From GCA-2717185 sp964474755 (lineage in GTDB: Bacteria; Pseudomonadota; Alphaproteobacteria; UBA8366; GCA-2717185), in assembly GCA_964474755.1 (NCBI GenBank), contig CAYYUG010000004.1, positions 62,001 through 126,000 of the forward strand: a stretch of 64,000 nucleotides of DNA. The letters are read 5' to 3'. The stretch's first letter is position 1, and each line of letters begins with the position of its first letter. This document shows positions 26,437 through 35,746 of this stretch, piece by piece. The position numbers and the translations under genes were made by a program. The notes under the pieces were generated by a model that searched no databases, was not told where the DNA came from, and saw only the letters and a list, made by a program, of their open reading frames with translations.

Positions 26437-27281
26437 GCTGGTGGCGCCTCCGCTGCGAAGGTCGTACGATGCATGAGGCGCCGCAGCGGTAGATCGTAGT
26501 CCTGAATCGCTAGGTGCTGCACTGTACAATTATCCCAGATCAGCACATCGCCTTCTCGCCATTGATGGCGATAAATGTATTCAGGCCGAATAATATGGTC
26601 AGCTAAGGCTTCGATCAGACGCTGAGCCTCGTCGTCATCAATTCCCACGATACCAGTACTATCGTCGCGCATCACGTAGAGACATTTGCGACCGGTATAG
26701 GGATGGGTGCGAACAATTGGATGGGTCACCGGCGGGAAACGGTCACGTTGTTCTTGGGTAATCACTTGAGCGCGCTTGCGCCCTGCAAAATCGAACACCG
26801 CCCGACTGCTCTCTAGGCGAACCTTCATCTCTTCCGGCAAATCGTCGTAGGCGGCATGGGTTGCCGCGAAGCAGGTGTCGCCCAAAGTAAGGCCGTCCTG
26901 CCGCGGTATCTCGCGTGCGCATAAGATCGTTCCACGCGGCGGCTGCGCCGTGTAGCACATATCGCTGTGCCAATGTTGACCGGCTCGTTTGACGCCTATA
27001 TCACGGCCATCTTCCTCGATATTGGAAATCACAACGACGCCGGGATAATCATCTAGACCATGATCCTCACCGAAGACGTTAAGGTGCAGGTCACCAAAAC
27101 GCTCAGTAAAAGCGAGTAGGCCGTCAGGTGTAATAGATTGGTTGCGAAAAAAAATCACGCCGTGCGCGTTAAATGCGTTCTCGATTTTGCCGAATAGGTT
27201 GTCGCCTAGTGGTTGCGATAGATCGACCCCACGTAATTCAGCGCCAACCGGTGCAGCTGTTTCGATGACATCAATCGCCAT
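26433..27281 (-). CDS. TauD/TfdA-family Fe(II)/2-oxoglutarate dioxygenase
   Basis: A 282-residue TauD-like dioxygenase with iron ligands H105-x-D107 and H256 and 2-oxoglutarate-binding arginines near 267-272 (R-R-L-M-H-R). It differs strongly from the other 284-residue TauD-like protein in the window, so these are old paralogues rather than recent copies. AAAGGA lies 7 nt before the ATG. It converges on the GFA gene with a 4-nt overlap. The substrate is unknown. The family covers taurine, aryloxyacetate, carnitine-precursor and other hydroxylations; demethylation releasing formaldehyde would suit the GFA neighbour. Confidence 0.9.
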   Translation of the reverse strand: MAIDVIETAAPVGAELRGVDLSQPLGDNLFGKIENAFNAHGVIFFRNQSITPDGLLAFTERFGDLHLNVFGEDHGLDDYPGVVVISNIEEDGRDIGVKRAGQHWHSDMCYTAQPPRGTILCAREIPRQDGLTLGDTCFAATHAAYDDLPEEMKVRLESSRAVFDFAGRKRAQVITQEQRDRFPPVTHPIVRTHPYTGRKCLYVMRDDSTGIVGIDDDEAQRLIEALADHIIRPEYIYRHQWREGDVLIWDNCTVQHLAIQDYDLPLRRLMHRTTFAAEAPPA

Positions 27282-27657
27282 GGTTCGGTCCTTTCTTGCG
27301 AGGAAAGCGTCACCTTTAAATCAATAGCCTTGATGATGGCGAAATAATGTACCTCGAGTCAAAATTTACCACGATACCGTCTCAATTAACGCGCGGGAAA
27401 GGTGTCCCGCATGCTCGTGGGGTGAATGAGCGTCGTCGCCCTGTGTTTGCTCGGTAGGGACCGGCCTGTGGAATGAAGCGTTTCGATTGACCAAAGCAGT
27501 GGACCTTCGGCCATAAAGTTGGTGGACCGGGCAATCGCCCTTATCGCGGAAAAAACCCAGTGTCTGCGTAGCGGCAGGTGATCCCATATTTGTGCAATCG
27601 ATTGCCCGAACCCACCGTTCCCGCCATATTACGTCAAGATGGAACGGACTAAGCAGT
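27282..27657. other. Divergent intergenic region before the hcr-like operon
   Basis: 376 nt between a TauD-like gene and the hcrC-like gene; it must hold both promoters. A perfect hairpin, GCGGGA and TCCCGC with a 6-nt loop, occupies 27393-27410. It is not followed by T residues, so it is more likely an operator or chance structure than a terminator. No small gene is supported. Confidence 0.4.
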
Positions 27658-28119
27658 ATGAAATCGATCCTTTCAATCACGGTTAACGGTGCAGCGCGGC
27701 AAGACGCCGTCGCTGATAATCTGCTACTGATCGACTATCTGCGCGACGTAGTCGGTCTAACCGGCACAAAGATGGGCTGTGACGGCGGCGAATGCGGTGC
27801 ATGCACTGTCCTGGTCGATGGCAAGCCGCGTCACAGCTGCCTGTCACTAGCGCAGAGTTGCGGCGGCTCCCATGTGGAAAGTATCGAGGCGCTGGCAGAC
27901 CAGAGTCGGATGTCACGGCTTCAGCTGGCATTTCACGAGAAGCTCGGCGCGCAATGCGGTATCTGCACACCCGGCATGGTCATGGCGGCAGAAGGTCTGT
28001 TGCGGCGAAACCCACAACCGAGCGAGAAGGAAATCCGTGAGTATCTGGGTGCAAATATCTGCCGCTGCACCGGCTACGTAAAGATCATCGAAGCCGTTCA
28101 GGTGGCCTCCGGGCCATGA
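27658..28119 (+). CDS. hcrC: 4-hydroxybenzoyl-CoA reductase gamma-like [2Fe-2S] subunit
   Basis: A 153-residue two-cluster ferredoxin subunit of the xanthine oxidase family. The plant-type cluster cysteines are C41, C46, C49 and C61; the second cluster uses C100, C103, C135 and C137. The sequence resembles HcrC of denitrifying aromatic degraders along its whole length (LLLIDYLRD, VGLTGTK, CDGGECGACTVLVD, FHEKLG, YVKIIE). I use the ATG just before KSILSITVNG; an earlier in-frame ATG adds 22 residues without homology. It overlaps the next gene by 4 nt. It passes electrons between the Mo site and the FAD subunit. Confidence 0.85.
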   Translation: MKSILSITVNGAARQDAVADNLLLIDYLRDVVGLTGTKMGCDGGECGACTVLVDGKPRHSCLSLAQSCGGSHVESIEALADQSRMSRLQLAFHEKLGAQCGICTPGMVMAAEGLLRRNPQPSEKEIREYLGANICRCTGYVKIIEAVQVASGP

Positions 28120-30434
28120 CTGATATAGTCCTGCCTGCGCACCCGATTGGGTCGCGCGTTCCCCTCCTGGACGGGCCTGATAAATTGATGGGCCGGGCAC
28201 GCTATACCGCAGACCTACCAGCACAGGGAGCGCTGGCAGGTAAAATTTTGCGTAGTGCCAAAGGGCATGCGGAGATCGTAGCCGTCGACACCAGCACCGC
28301 CGAAGCGATGCCCGGCGTGGTCGCCGTGGTCACCGGAATAGACTGCGACAAAACCTTCGGCGTCCTGCCAATCGCAATGAATGAATTTCCTCTGGCGCGC
28401 GACCGTGTACGCTATCGCGGTGAGCCGGTGGCCGCCGTAGCCGCCCGGGACGAAGCCACTGCTCTGGCCGCGCTGAAGCAGATCAAAGTGACCTACAAAG
28501 AACTGCCTGCATATTATAGTACGGCAGAAGCAATGGCGCCGGATGCTATCGATCTACATGACAAACGCCCCGGCAATGTTGAACGGCGGACCGAATTCGA
28601 TCTCGGTGACGTGGATGGCGGGTTCGCCAAAGCAGCACTCGTACACGAGGACACCTACCGCTGCGCTGAGGTCTGCCAGGTTCAAATAGAACCGCACGCC
28701 GCACTCGCCGAATATGATGCGGAGCGCGACCAACTGACCGTCCAATGCAGCACCCAGGTACCCTACTATGTCCACCTAATGCTCGCCCGCTGCCTTGACA
28801 TGCCAAAAAGCCGCATCCACGTCATTAAGCCGCATGTTGGCGGCGGTTTCGGCTGCCGCACCGAGACCTTACATGTCGAGCTAATCTGCGGCCTGCTGGC
28901 ACGCAAGGCTGGCGGCGTGGTGCGCATCGTGCTGACACGCGAGGAAACCTTCATCACCCATCGCGGCCGACCGGAAACCGAAATCCGGCTCAAGGTGGGC
29001 ATGGCAAAGGATGGCTGCATCACGGCCGTGGAATGCGATAGTCTGCAACGCGGCGGCGCCTACAGCGGATATGGCATCGTCACAAACCTGTATGCAGGAT
29101 CATTGCTCTACGCACTCTACGACATCACCTCGGTTCGCTATACCGGCACACGCGCTCTGACAAACACACCGCCCTGCGGAGCAATGCGAGGCCATGGCAC
29201 GGTCAATATCCGCTTCGCCTTCGAGGCCCATCTCGATGCGATGGCGGAGCGGCTTGGGCTCGATCCCTTCACCTTGCGGCGTACCAATTTGCTGCAGGCC
29301 CCGACCTTCACCGAGAACGATTTAATGGTGAAGAGTTACGGTCTGCCTGAATGCCTCAACTGGGTCGAAGAAGCGAGCGGTTGGAAAAACCGAAAGGGCA
29401 CACTGCCGGCAGGTCACGGTCTTGGCATGGCTTGTTCCCACTATGTCAGCGGGGCTTCGAAACCGGTTCACTGGACCGGCGAGCCGCACGCCGTGGTAAA
29501 TCTCAAGCTTGATTTTGACGGCGCCATAGTCCTGCTGACCGGCGCAGCGGAGATCGGTCAAGGTTCCTCCACCGTGCTGGCGCAATGCGTAGCGGAGGTG
29601 ATGGGGCTCGAACTATCGCGTATCCGCGTCGTGGCCAGCGACAGCCGGGTTACACCAAAGGACAATGGGTCCTATTCATCCCGTGTCACTTTCATGGTCG
29701 GCAATGCGGCAATCGAGGCGGCAGAGAACCTGAAGGGTGTCCTGATCGAAGCGGCCGCCAAAAAACTCGACGCTCAGCCGCAGGACGTCGAATGTTTGGG
29801 TGAGGTCTACCGCGCGGCAAGCCAGGATCGCGGCATCGATTTCGAGGACGTAGTCGCTGCGGCACTGGAAGACAAGGGTACCATCACCACGAAGGGCACT
29901 TTTTCGACCATTTCGGACTCACATGGCGGCAAAAAGTACCGGGGCGCGGCAATCGGCGGCACGATGGGCTTCAGCTACGCCGCGCAGGTGGTAGAGGTCT
30001 CGGTCGACCCCGATACCGCCGACGTTACCATTGAGAAGGTCTGGGTCGCGCACGACTGCGGCTACGCCCTAAACCCGCTGACCGTCGAAGGCCAAGTACA
30101 AGGCTCGGTCTGGATGGGCATTGGCCAGGCGATGAGCGAAGAGACCCGTTTCCACAATGGCATGCCGATCGCCGCCAATATGCTCGACTACCGGGTACCA
30201 ACCATTGTCGAATCACCGGATATCGAGGTAAAGATCATCGAGAGCATCGACCCGCACGGCCCGTTTGGCGCCAAGGAAGCCGGCGAAGGCTCGCTCAGCG
30301 GCTTTCCCGGCGCGGTCGCTGCTGCTATCGCCGACGCGATAGGCCACCGCGTCACAGAATTGCCAATTACCCCAGACCGCCTGATGGCAGCGATCGAGAC
30401 GTATGAAAAAGCGCAGCGAGTGGGGGCTGTGTGA
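28116..30434 (+). CDS. hcrA: 4-hydroxybenzoyl-CoA reductase alpha-like molybdopterin subunit
   Basis: The 772-residue large subunit of a molybdenum hydroxylase. GGGFG and the conserved PPCGAMRGHG Mo-cofactor region are present, and FGAKEAGEGS near the C terminus carries the active-site Glu. Several long segments match HcrA (GVLPIA-x-NE, TQVPYYVHL, KDNGSYSSRVTFMVGNA, LDYRVPTIVESPDIEV). HcrABC reductively removes the 4-hydroxyl of 4-hydroxybenzoyl-CoA to give benzoyl-CoA, normally in anaerobic metabolism. Overlaps of 4 nt and 1 nt with its neighbours show a coupled three-gene operon. A related CoA ester or a hydroxylation in the other direction is possible in an aerobe. Confidence 0.85.
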   Translation: MTDIVLPAHPIGSRVPLLDGPDKLMGRARYTADLPAQGALAGKILRSAKGHAEIVAVDTSTAEAMPGVVAVVTGIDCDKTFGVLPIAMNEFPLARDRVRYRGEPVAAVAARDEATALAALKQIKVTYKELPAYYSTAEAMAPDAIDLHDKRPGNVERRTEFDLGDVDGGFAKAALVHEDTYRCAEVCQVQIEPHAALAEYDAERDQLTVQCSTQVPYYVHLMLARCLDMPKSRIHVIKPHVGGGFGCRTETLHVELICGLLARKAGGVVRIVLTREETFITHRGRPETEIRLKVGMAKDGCITAVECDSLQRGGAYSGYGIVTNLYAGSLLYALYDITSVRYTGTRALTNTPPCGAMRGHGTVNIRFAFEAHLDAMAERLGLDPFTLRRTNLLQAPTFTENDLMVKSYGLPECLNWVEEASGWKNRKGTLPAGHGLGMACSHYVSGASKPVHWTGEPHAVVNLKLDFDGAIVLLTGAAEIGQGSSTVLAQCVAEVMGLELSRIRVVASDSRVTPKDNGSYSSRVTFMVGNAAIEAAENLKGVLIEAAAKKLDAQPQDVECLGEVYRAASQDRGIDFEDVVAAALEDKGTITTKGTFSTISDSHGGKKYRGAAIGGTMGFSYAAQVVEVSVDPDTADVTIEKVWVAHDCGYALNPLTVEGQVQGSVWMGIGQAMSEETRFHNGMPIAANMLDYRVPTIVESPDIEVKIIESIDPHGPFGAKEAGEGSLSGFPGAVAAAIADAIGHRVTELPITPDRLMAAIETYEKAQRVGAV

Positions 30435-31399
30435 TGGAAGCGCTCCCCGATTTCCGCCTGCACCGGCCCACCACCGTTGACGACGCGCTCGCCACCGCCA
30501 AGGCCGAACCCGGGGCACGCTTGCTCGCTGGGGGTACGGATCTCATCGTCAATATGCGCCGCGGCATCGTCGAAACGCCGGCCCTAATAGACCTCACCGG
30601 CGTCGCCGAAATGCAAGGTATCGCGCGCGATGGCGAAACGCTTACCATTGGCGGCGCAGTCACGATGGACACGTTGTCGCAAAATTGCGATGTAGCTCAA
30701 GACTTTCCGGCCATCACCCAAGCCGCGGCGGAGGTCGCCGGTTCGACGCACCGCAACGTGGCTACAGTAGGTGGCAATCTCTGTCTCGACACGCGCTGCA
30801 TCTTCTACAACCAAGGCCAATGGTGGCGTGAGAGTAACAATTATTGCCTCAAATACCGTGGCGATATTTGCCATGTTGCGCCAAAGAGTGAGCACTGCTT
30901 CGCACAGTTCAGCGGCGATTTGGCACCGGCGCTGCTTGTGCATGGCGCAACGGTCGCAATCGCAGGCCCAGACAGCAAGCGCGAGATACCGCTGGCGGAC
31001 CTCTATCGCGGCGACGGTGCCGACTACCTTACCCTAGCTTCCGGAGAGATTATCACCCACGTGACACTCCAAAAGAACAAAATGTCGTCTGCTTATCGCA
31101 AGGCGCGGGTCCGCGGCTCGATCGACTTCCCGGTTGCTGGTGTCGCGGTTGCGCTGCAGATGACAGACGGTAAGATCGCAGCCTTAGCCGCGGCACTCAC
31201 CGCCTGCGACACAAAACCGTTCCTTGTCGACAAGCTCGATGGTTTTGTTGGAAGCCCTGTGGACGAAGCTGCCGCCAGTAAATTCGGCGAGATCGTCCAG
31301 CAACAGGCCCGCCCCATGCGCACGACGATGACCAGCCCTTGGTACCGCCGCCGCGTCGCCTCGCGACTGGCTCGTCGATTGCTAATGCAGTTGGGCTAG
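30434..31399 (+). CDS. hcrB: 4-hydroxybenzoyl-CoA reductase beta-like FAD/[4Fe-4S] subunit
   Basis: A 321-residue FAD-binding subunit. The flavin motifs LLAGGTDL (30-37) and TVGGNLCLDTRC (111-122) are present. Its key feature is the roughly 40-residue insertion that binds an extra [4Fe-4S] cluster in 4-hydroxybenzoyl-CoA reductase: C122, C138, C146 and C155, the same positions as in the characterised enzyme. Ordinary xanthine or CO dehydrogenase FAD subunits lack it. This makes the Hcr assignment much firmer. The ATG overlaps the hcrA stop as TGATG; a GTG one codon earlier is possible. It would accept electrons from a ferredoxin and pass them toward the Mo site. Confidence 0.87.
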   Translation: MEALPDFRLHRPTTVDDALATAKAEPGARLLAGGTDLIVNMRRGIVETPALIDLTGVAEMQGIARDGETLTIGGAVTMDTLSQNCDVAQDFPAITQAAAEVAGSTHRNVATVGGNLCLDTRCIFYNQGQWWRESNNYCLKYRGDICHVAPKSEHCFAQFSGDLAPALLVHGATVAIAGPDSKREIPLADLYRGDGADYLTLASGEIITHVTLQKNKMSSAYRKARVRGSIDFPVAGVAVALQMTDGKIAALAAALTACDTKPFLVDKLDGFVGSPVDEAAASKFGEIVQQQARPMRTTMTSPWYRRRVASRLARRLLMQLG

Positions 31400-31503
31400 G
31401 CCTGAGCCACCAGTAACCATCCCTCGGGATCAGCGAGTGCAACCTGGGTCCCAGATTAACAGGCGCACCGCACCTTAACCGGAATAACATTGCGAAGCGA
31501 TTT

Positions 31504-32601
31504 CTAGCTTCTTCCGAACAACCGCTTGATAAAGTCCCAAGCAGCGCCTAGGAAGAGCGATCCACCCGCAATTTCCGTCACCCGCGCTTCGCGGCCCTCC
31601 AGCCGGTCCTGCAAGTTAGCGGCAAAGTCGCGTGTGATCCGCGCGGCAACGTCGTTGACGATGCCGCCGCGGGCAAACTGGGCAAAACTGCCGGTCAGCG
31701 CATAGGTGAGGGTGACATCGACCTGCGTCTGATTACCCTCCCCGTTAACAGCAAAACGGACCTCGCCGCGCACACTGGAACCGCTGCCGCTGTCGCGGCC
31801 CTGGCCAGCGACCATCCCGGTGCGCGCCTTGTCGTTAAATGCGATCGTGGCCGTACCAGCGAAGGACGCAGAAATAGGACCGAGCTTGACAACCACCCGG
31901 CCCTCGACCTGGCCATCCACCGGTAGCGCGGTCAACGTCACGCCCGGCATGCAGGCGGCGACAGCTTCGATATCACGGAAAAGGGCCCATACGGACCCAG
32001 GCGAATGAGCGACGGTGAAGGATCTATGCAACACAGGGACATCGGACGGCAATGCTGCCGCTGGCGTCCCAACGGACGGGGGGGCGACGTAGATATCGCG
32101 TTCGACGGTAAAGGCCGGTTTTATCCCTGACGTCTCCGGCGCCGGAGTGCCGAGGCAACTGCGTACCGCACTTATGATCCCGACATAGCCGGTGCAACGG
32201 CAAAGGTTGCCACTCAGTTCCTGGCGTAGCCGAGCCTCATCCGCGTCAGGCAGGCGTCCTATGATGTCATACGACGAGATCAACATGCCGGGCGTGCAGT
32301 AGCCACATTGTAAAGCGTGCTCCTGCGTGAAGGCCGTCCGAAGGGAATCCATGCGCGGGTCATCATCAAATGACTCAATGGTGCGCACATCCGCCCCGTT
32401 GCAGGCTACCGCGAAGGCGATACAGCTGCGCGCTGGCGCACCGTCGATCATCACCGTACAGGCACCGCACACACCCTGTTCGCAGCCAACATGTGTGCCG
32501 GTGAGGAACAACTCCTCGCGTAAAAAATCGGCCAAGTTGGTGCGCGGTGCAACATCGGCCGAGACCTCTTCACCGTTGACTGTGAGCGTGACCCGTTTCA
32601 T
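31504..32601 (-). CDS. [2Fe-2S] subunit fused to a CoxG/SRPBCC domain
   Basis: A 365-residue fusion. Residues 1-155 form a CoxS-type ferredoxin with cysteines C40, C45, C48, C60 and C99, C102, C134, C136. After a Pro/Ala-rich linker (about 155-190), residues 190-335 form a CoxG-like SRPBCC domain (SPGSVWALFRDIEAVAACMPG). The last 20 residues (LFLGAAWDFIKRLFG) form an amphipathic or membrane-touching helix, as CoxG proteins use to recruit the enzyme to the membrane. CoxG is normally a separate gene. It ends a four-gene minus-strand operon and its start overlaps the FAD subunit stop by 4 nt. Confidence 0.88.
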   Translation of the reverse strand: MKRVTLTVNGEEVSADVAPRTNLADFLREELFLTGTHVGCEQGVCGACTVMIDGAPARSCIAFAVACNGADVRTIESFDDDPRMDSLRTAFTQEHALQCGYCTPGMLISSYDIIGRLPDADEARLRQELSGNLCRCTGYVGIISAVRSCLGTPAPETSGIKPAFTVERDIYVAPPSVGTPAAALPSDVPVLHRSFTVAHSPGSVWALFRDIEAVAACMPGVTLTALPVDGQVEGRVVVKLGPISASFAGTATIAFNDKARTGMVAGQGRDSGSGSSVRGEVRFAVNGEGNQTQVDVTLTYALTGSFAQFARGGIVNDVAARITRDFAANLQDRLEGREARVTEIAGGSLFLGAAWDFIKRLFGRS

Positions 32602-33386
32602 GCCGCCCGCACCCCCGAAATCATAGCCGCGCGTTTGGCGGCGACGAAATGTATCTGACGATCATAGGTATCCATATCGGTCTGCTCGTTGATCGCCGCA
32701 CGGACCGCGTCGTCACTGTAGGGCCCATCAATGACAATGGGAGCGCCGTTGGTAGCCCCCAGCACTGTACGGACAGTTTCGCCGTCCTGCAGCACCGCGC
32801 CGATAGCTTCAGCGAAATCACCCTCCTTCCGACAAAATTTGTAGAAGCCCCATTTTGCTTCCGCTGACAAGGCCGGCACTGACACCGTTCGCAAAATTTC
32901 GCCGGGACCCAGGGCGGTTTCAAACGCGCACTGGACGAACGACGCGACGGGAATACGCCGCTCGCCTGCCACACCGGCGACGACGACTTCCGCTCCCAAT
33001 GTTGACAAGCAGGTCAGCCAGTCCGCCGCAGGGTCGGCATGCACCAGGCTGCCACCGATGGTGCCGCGGTTGCGCACCGCCCGGTAGGCAATGTCCCGCG
33101 CCACCGACGCCATGGCACCGTTTGTCACATCAGGTAGTACGCCATCCTCGATCACGGTATGAGTAACGCAAGCGCCAAGATGCAGCGCGCCATCCTTCTG
33201 CGCAATCTCGCACAGCACGTCGATAGCCGTGATATCAACCAGCAAGGCCGGCTGTGCTAGCCGGAGGTTCAACATCGGCCCAAGCGACTGGCCGCCCGCC
33301 AGCACCCGCGCATTGGGCTGCGCCAACAGGGCGAGCGCGTCATCCAACGCGGTCGGCCGTTCGTAATCGAAATTAACTGGCTTCAT
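32598..33386 (-). CDS. FAD-binding subunit of a molybdenum hydroxylase (CoxM-like)
   Basis: A 262-residue FAD subunit of the CoxM/XDH family. Flavin-binding motifs are ARVLAGGQSL (28-37) and the NRGTIGGSLVHADPAADW segment. It lacks the cysteine-bearing insertion seen in the Hcr-like FAD protein nearby, so this is the ordinary form. Length is a little short of CoxM (about 285) but includes all domains. The gene overlaps the large subunit stop and the ferredoxin-CoxG start by 4 nt each. It passes electrons from the iron-sulfur subunit to the acceptor. Confidence 0.9.
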   Translation of the reverse strand: MKPVNFDYERPTALDDALALLAQPNARVLAGGQSLGPMLNLRLAQPALLVDITAIDVLCEIAQKDGALHLGACVTHTVIEDGVLPDVTNGAMASVARDIAYRAVRNRGTIGGSLVHADPAADWLTCLSTLGAEVVVAGVAGERRIPVASFVQCAFETALGPGEILRTVSVPALSAEAKWGFYKFCRKEGDFAEAIGAVLQDGETVRTVLGATNGAPIVIDGPYSDDAVRAAINEQTDMDTYDRQIHFVAAKRAAMISGVRAA

Positions 33387-35746
33387 GACTGAGCAGCCTG
33401 GATCAGGGTAAGCAGGCGGCGTGGCGTGATCGGCGTCGCATCTACCTCGACCCCCATACCCTTTAGCGCGTCGTTTATTGCATTGCCAATCGCCGCGGGT
33501 GGGCCAATTGCACCACTTTCACCAATGCCCTTCTGCCCAAAGCGGGTATAGGGCGAGGGTGTCTCCATATGCAGGATGCGCAGGTCGGGCACCTCGGCGG
33601 GGCCCGGCAACAGATAGTCCGCCAGGGTGGAGGCAAGCGGCTGGCCCTGACCGTCATAGGGCATTTCCTCATACAAAGCGGTACCGATGCCCTGCGCCGT
33701 GCCGCCATAAACCTGACCGTCAACAACCATCGGGTTGACCAACACGCCGCCATCTTCAACCACCACATAGTCTAGGATTTCCACATGACCAAGTTCCGGG
33801 TCAACGGCTACGACCGCGGCATGCGCGGCATAGCTGAAGGTACCGGTATCGCGCTCTGGCTTGTAGCCGACGGTGACTTCGAGGCCAGCCGGATCGACAT
33901 CAGGTGGCAGATCCTGCGGCTTCAGATACCAGACACGGGCGATTTCTGCGAGGCTGACCGCTCCGCCTGGGGCGACAACTTTCCCGCCTTCGATGCGCAC
34001 ATTATCCACTTCCGACTGCAGCAGGGAGGCACCAATCAGGACCGCCCGTTCAGCGATCGCTTCGCACGCTGTCGCAACAGCGCCGCCTGACATCACCATG
34101 CAGCGCGACCCCCAGGTGCCGGTCGAATAGGGCGTGTACTGCGTGTCGCCATGCACCAGCTTGACGCGATTGATCTCGACACCCAGCACTTCATTTGCCA
34201 CCTGCGCCAGGGTTGTCTCCAAACCCTGGCCGTGACTATGGGCCCCAATTCGCAGCTCCAACTCGCCGTCCGGCGTTAGCCGCGCACTGCACTGCTCGTG
34301 GCCCGGCACCATGGGGATACCCCAGCCGGAATAAACCGAGGTACCATGCGACCCCTGCTCGCAGAAGATCGATAGACCTACGCCGACCAGCCTACCATCT
34401 ACCTCCCCTGTCGCCTGGCGGGAGCGTACCGCCGGCAGGTCGATCGCATTAACTGCGCGACGCAGGCATTCCGGATAGTCGCCGCTGTCAAAATGTTTCG
34501 CCGTGATACTGTCGAACGGCATCGCCTCCGGTGGAACCAAAATCATTTGCCTGATTTCGCAAGGCTCTTTGCCGACTTCACGGGCAATCGCATCCAGCAT
34601 CAGCTCCATCGCAAAACACACTCCGGTCCGCGCCACGCCACGATAGGGCAGGATGGGTGGCTTATTGGTGCAGGAGGACCAGGTGCGACAGCGGAACGCC
34701 TCAAAATCGTATGGTCCCGGCAGGATGCTGCCGACCTGTGCCGCTTCCAGGCAGGCGGAAAAGGGATATGCGGAGTAAGCACCCGAATCGACATGCGCCG
34801 TTGCTTCGAGCGCGACTAGTTTACCTGTCTCCTCAGCGTGAGCGGTAACAACGTAGTGGTGCTCGCGGCAATTAGCGTTAGCACTGAGCTGCTCACGGCG
34901 GTCCTCGATCCAGCGCACCGGATGACGCACCTGCATCGCAAGCCAGCAGATCGCCACCTCTTCCGGCAGAAGGATACCCTTATAGCCAAAACCTCCCCCG
35001 ACATCAGGAGCGATGATCCTCACCTTGCCATGATCCAACCCGAGGCATTCTGAAAGGCCGGTGCGGACGATATGGGGCATCTGCGACGCGCTAAAAACGG
35101 TGAGCTGCTCAAGCCGGCTATCCCATTCCGCAACCACGCCGCGACCTTCGATCGGCGACATGCATTGCCGCGCGGTTCGGAAGGTTCGCGTGACCTTGAC
35201 CGGAGCCTTGGCCGCGATCTCGTCGAATTTCGGGTCGTCGACGACCGATTCCAAGAAGACATTCTCGTTCCACTGTTCGTGGATCAGCGGGGTACCGGCA
35301 TCGCGCGCCTGCACCATATCGTGAATAGCTGTCAGTTCCTCTATACCGACACTAACCTGCTGCACTATGTCTTCGGCCTTGGCGCGGTCCGGCGCGAGGC
35401 ACATGGCGACGAGTTCACCGACATAGCGGACCTTGTCCGTCGCCAGGGCCGGTTGTTCGGAAACATTGAAGCCCGGTAGCGCGGTCACCGCCCGGATCGC
35501 TTTGACGCCGTCCATATCGGCGGCGATCGTGACCTGGGAACGCAGATTTTCCGGTATATCGAAGCTTCGGATACGGCCATGTGCGACAGGGCTGCGCAGA
35601 AATGCAACCTCCTTCATCCCGGATAGCTTTATATCGCCGATGTACTTTCCGCGGCCGCGCAAATAGCGGTCGTCCTCGAGGCGCGGAACGCGAGCGCCGA
35701 CGCCGGCACCTTTGCTACCGTCCATAGAGTTAGGCGGCGGCGTCAA
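33383..35746 (-). CDS. Molybdopterin large subunit, CoxL-like (form II type)
   Basis: The 787-residue catalytic subunit of a molybdenum hydroxylase. GGGFGYKG is at 250-257 and the catalytic Glu is in the KGIGESGAIG motif near the C terminus. The loop that in true CO dehydrogenase reads AYRCSFR is here PYRGVAR (367-373), closer to the AYRGAGR form II signature, so this is probably not a CO dehydrogenase. It likely hydroxylates an aldehyde or N-heterocycle. The gene overlaps its downstream subunit by 4 nt and the upstream amidohydrolase by 17 nt, so these genes form one transcript. Confidence 0.88.
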   Translation of the reverse strand: MTPPPNSMDGSKGAGVGARVPRLEDDRYLRGRGKYIGDIKLSGMKEVAFLRSPVAHGRIRSFDIPENLRSQVTIAADMDGVKAIRAVTALPGFNVSEQPALATDKVRYVGELVAMCLAPDRAKAEDIVQQVSVGIEELTAIHDMVQARDAGTPLIHEQWNENVFLESVVDDPKFDEIAAKAPVKVTRTFRTARQCMSPIEGRGVVAEWDSRLEQLTVFSASQMPHIVRTGLSECLGLDHGKVRIIAPDVGGGFGYKGILLPEEVAICWLAMQVRHPVRWIEDRREQLSANANCREHHYVVTAHAEETGKLVALEATAHVDSGAYSAYPFSACLEAAQVGSILPGPYDFEAFRCRTWSSCTNKPPILPYRGVARTGVCFAMELMLDAIAREVGKEPCEIRQMILVPPEAMPFDSITAKHFDSGDYPECLRRAVNAIDLPAVRSRQATGEVDGRLVGVGLSIFCEQGSHGTSVYSGWGIPMVPGHEQCSARLTPDGELELRIGAHSHGQGLETTLAQVANEVLGVEINRVKLVHGDTQYTPYSTGTWGSRCMVMSGGAVATACEAIAERAVLIGASLLQSEVDNVRIEGGKVVAPGGAVSLAEIARVWYLKPQDLPPDVDPAGLEVTVGYKPERDTGTFSYAAHAAVVAVDPELGHVEILDYVVVEDGGVLVNPMVVDGQVYGGTAQGIGTALYEEMPYDGQGQPLASTLADYLLPGPAEVPDLRILHMETPSPYTRFGQKGIGESGAIGPPAAIGNAINDALKGMGVEVDATPITPRRLLTLIQAAQS

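Noticed and set aside
23318..27281. A phosphonate catabolism operon
   Set aside because: Only the HD protein resembles a phosphonate enzyme; transporters and other phn genes are absent and gene directions do not form one operon.
33383..35746. Aerobic CO dehydrogenase large subunit
   Set aside because: The AYRCSFR signature with the selanylated or sulfurated Cys is missing; PYRGVAR is present instead.
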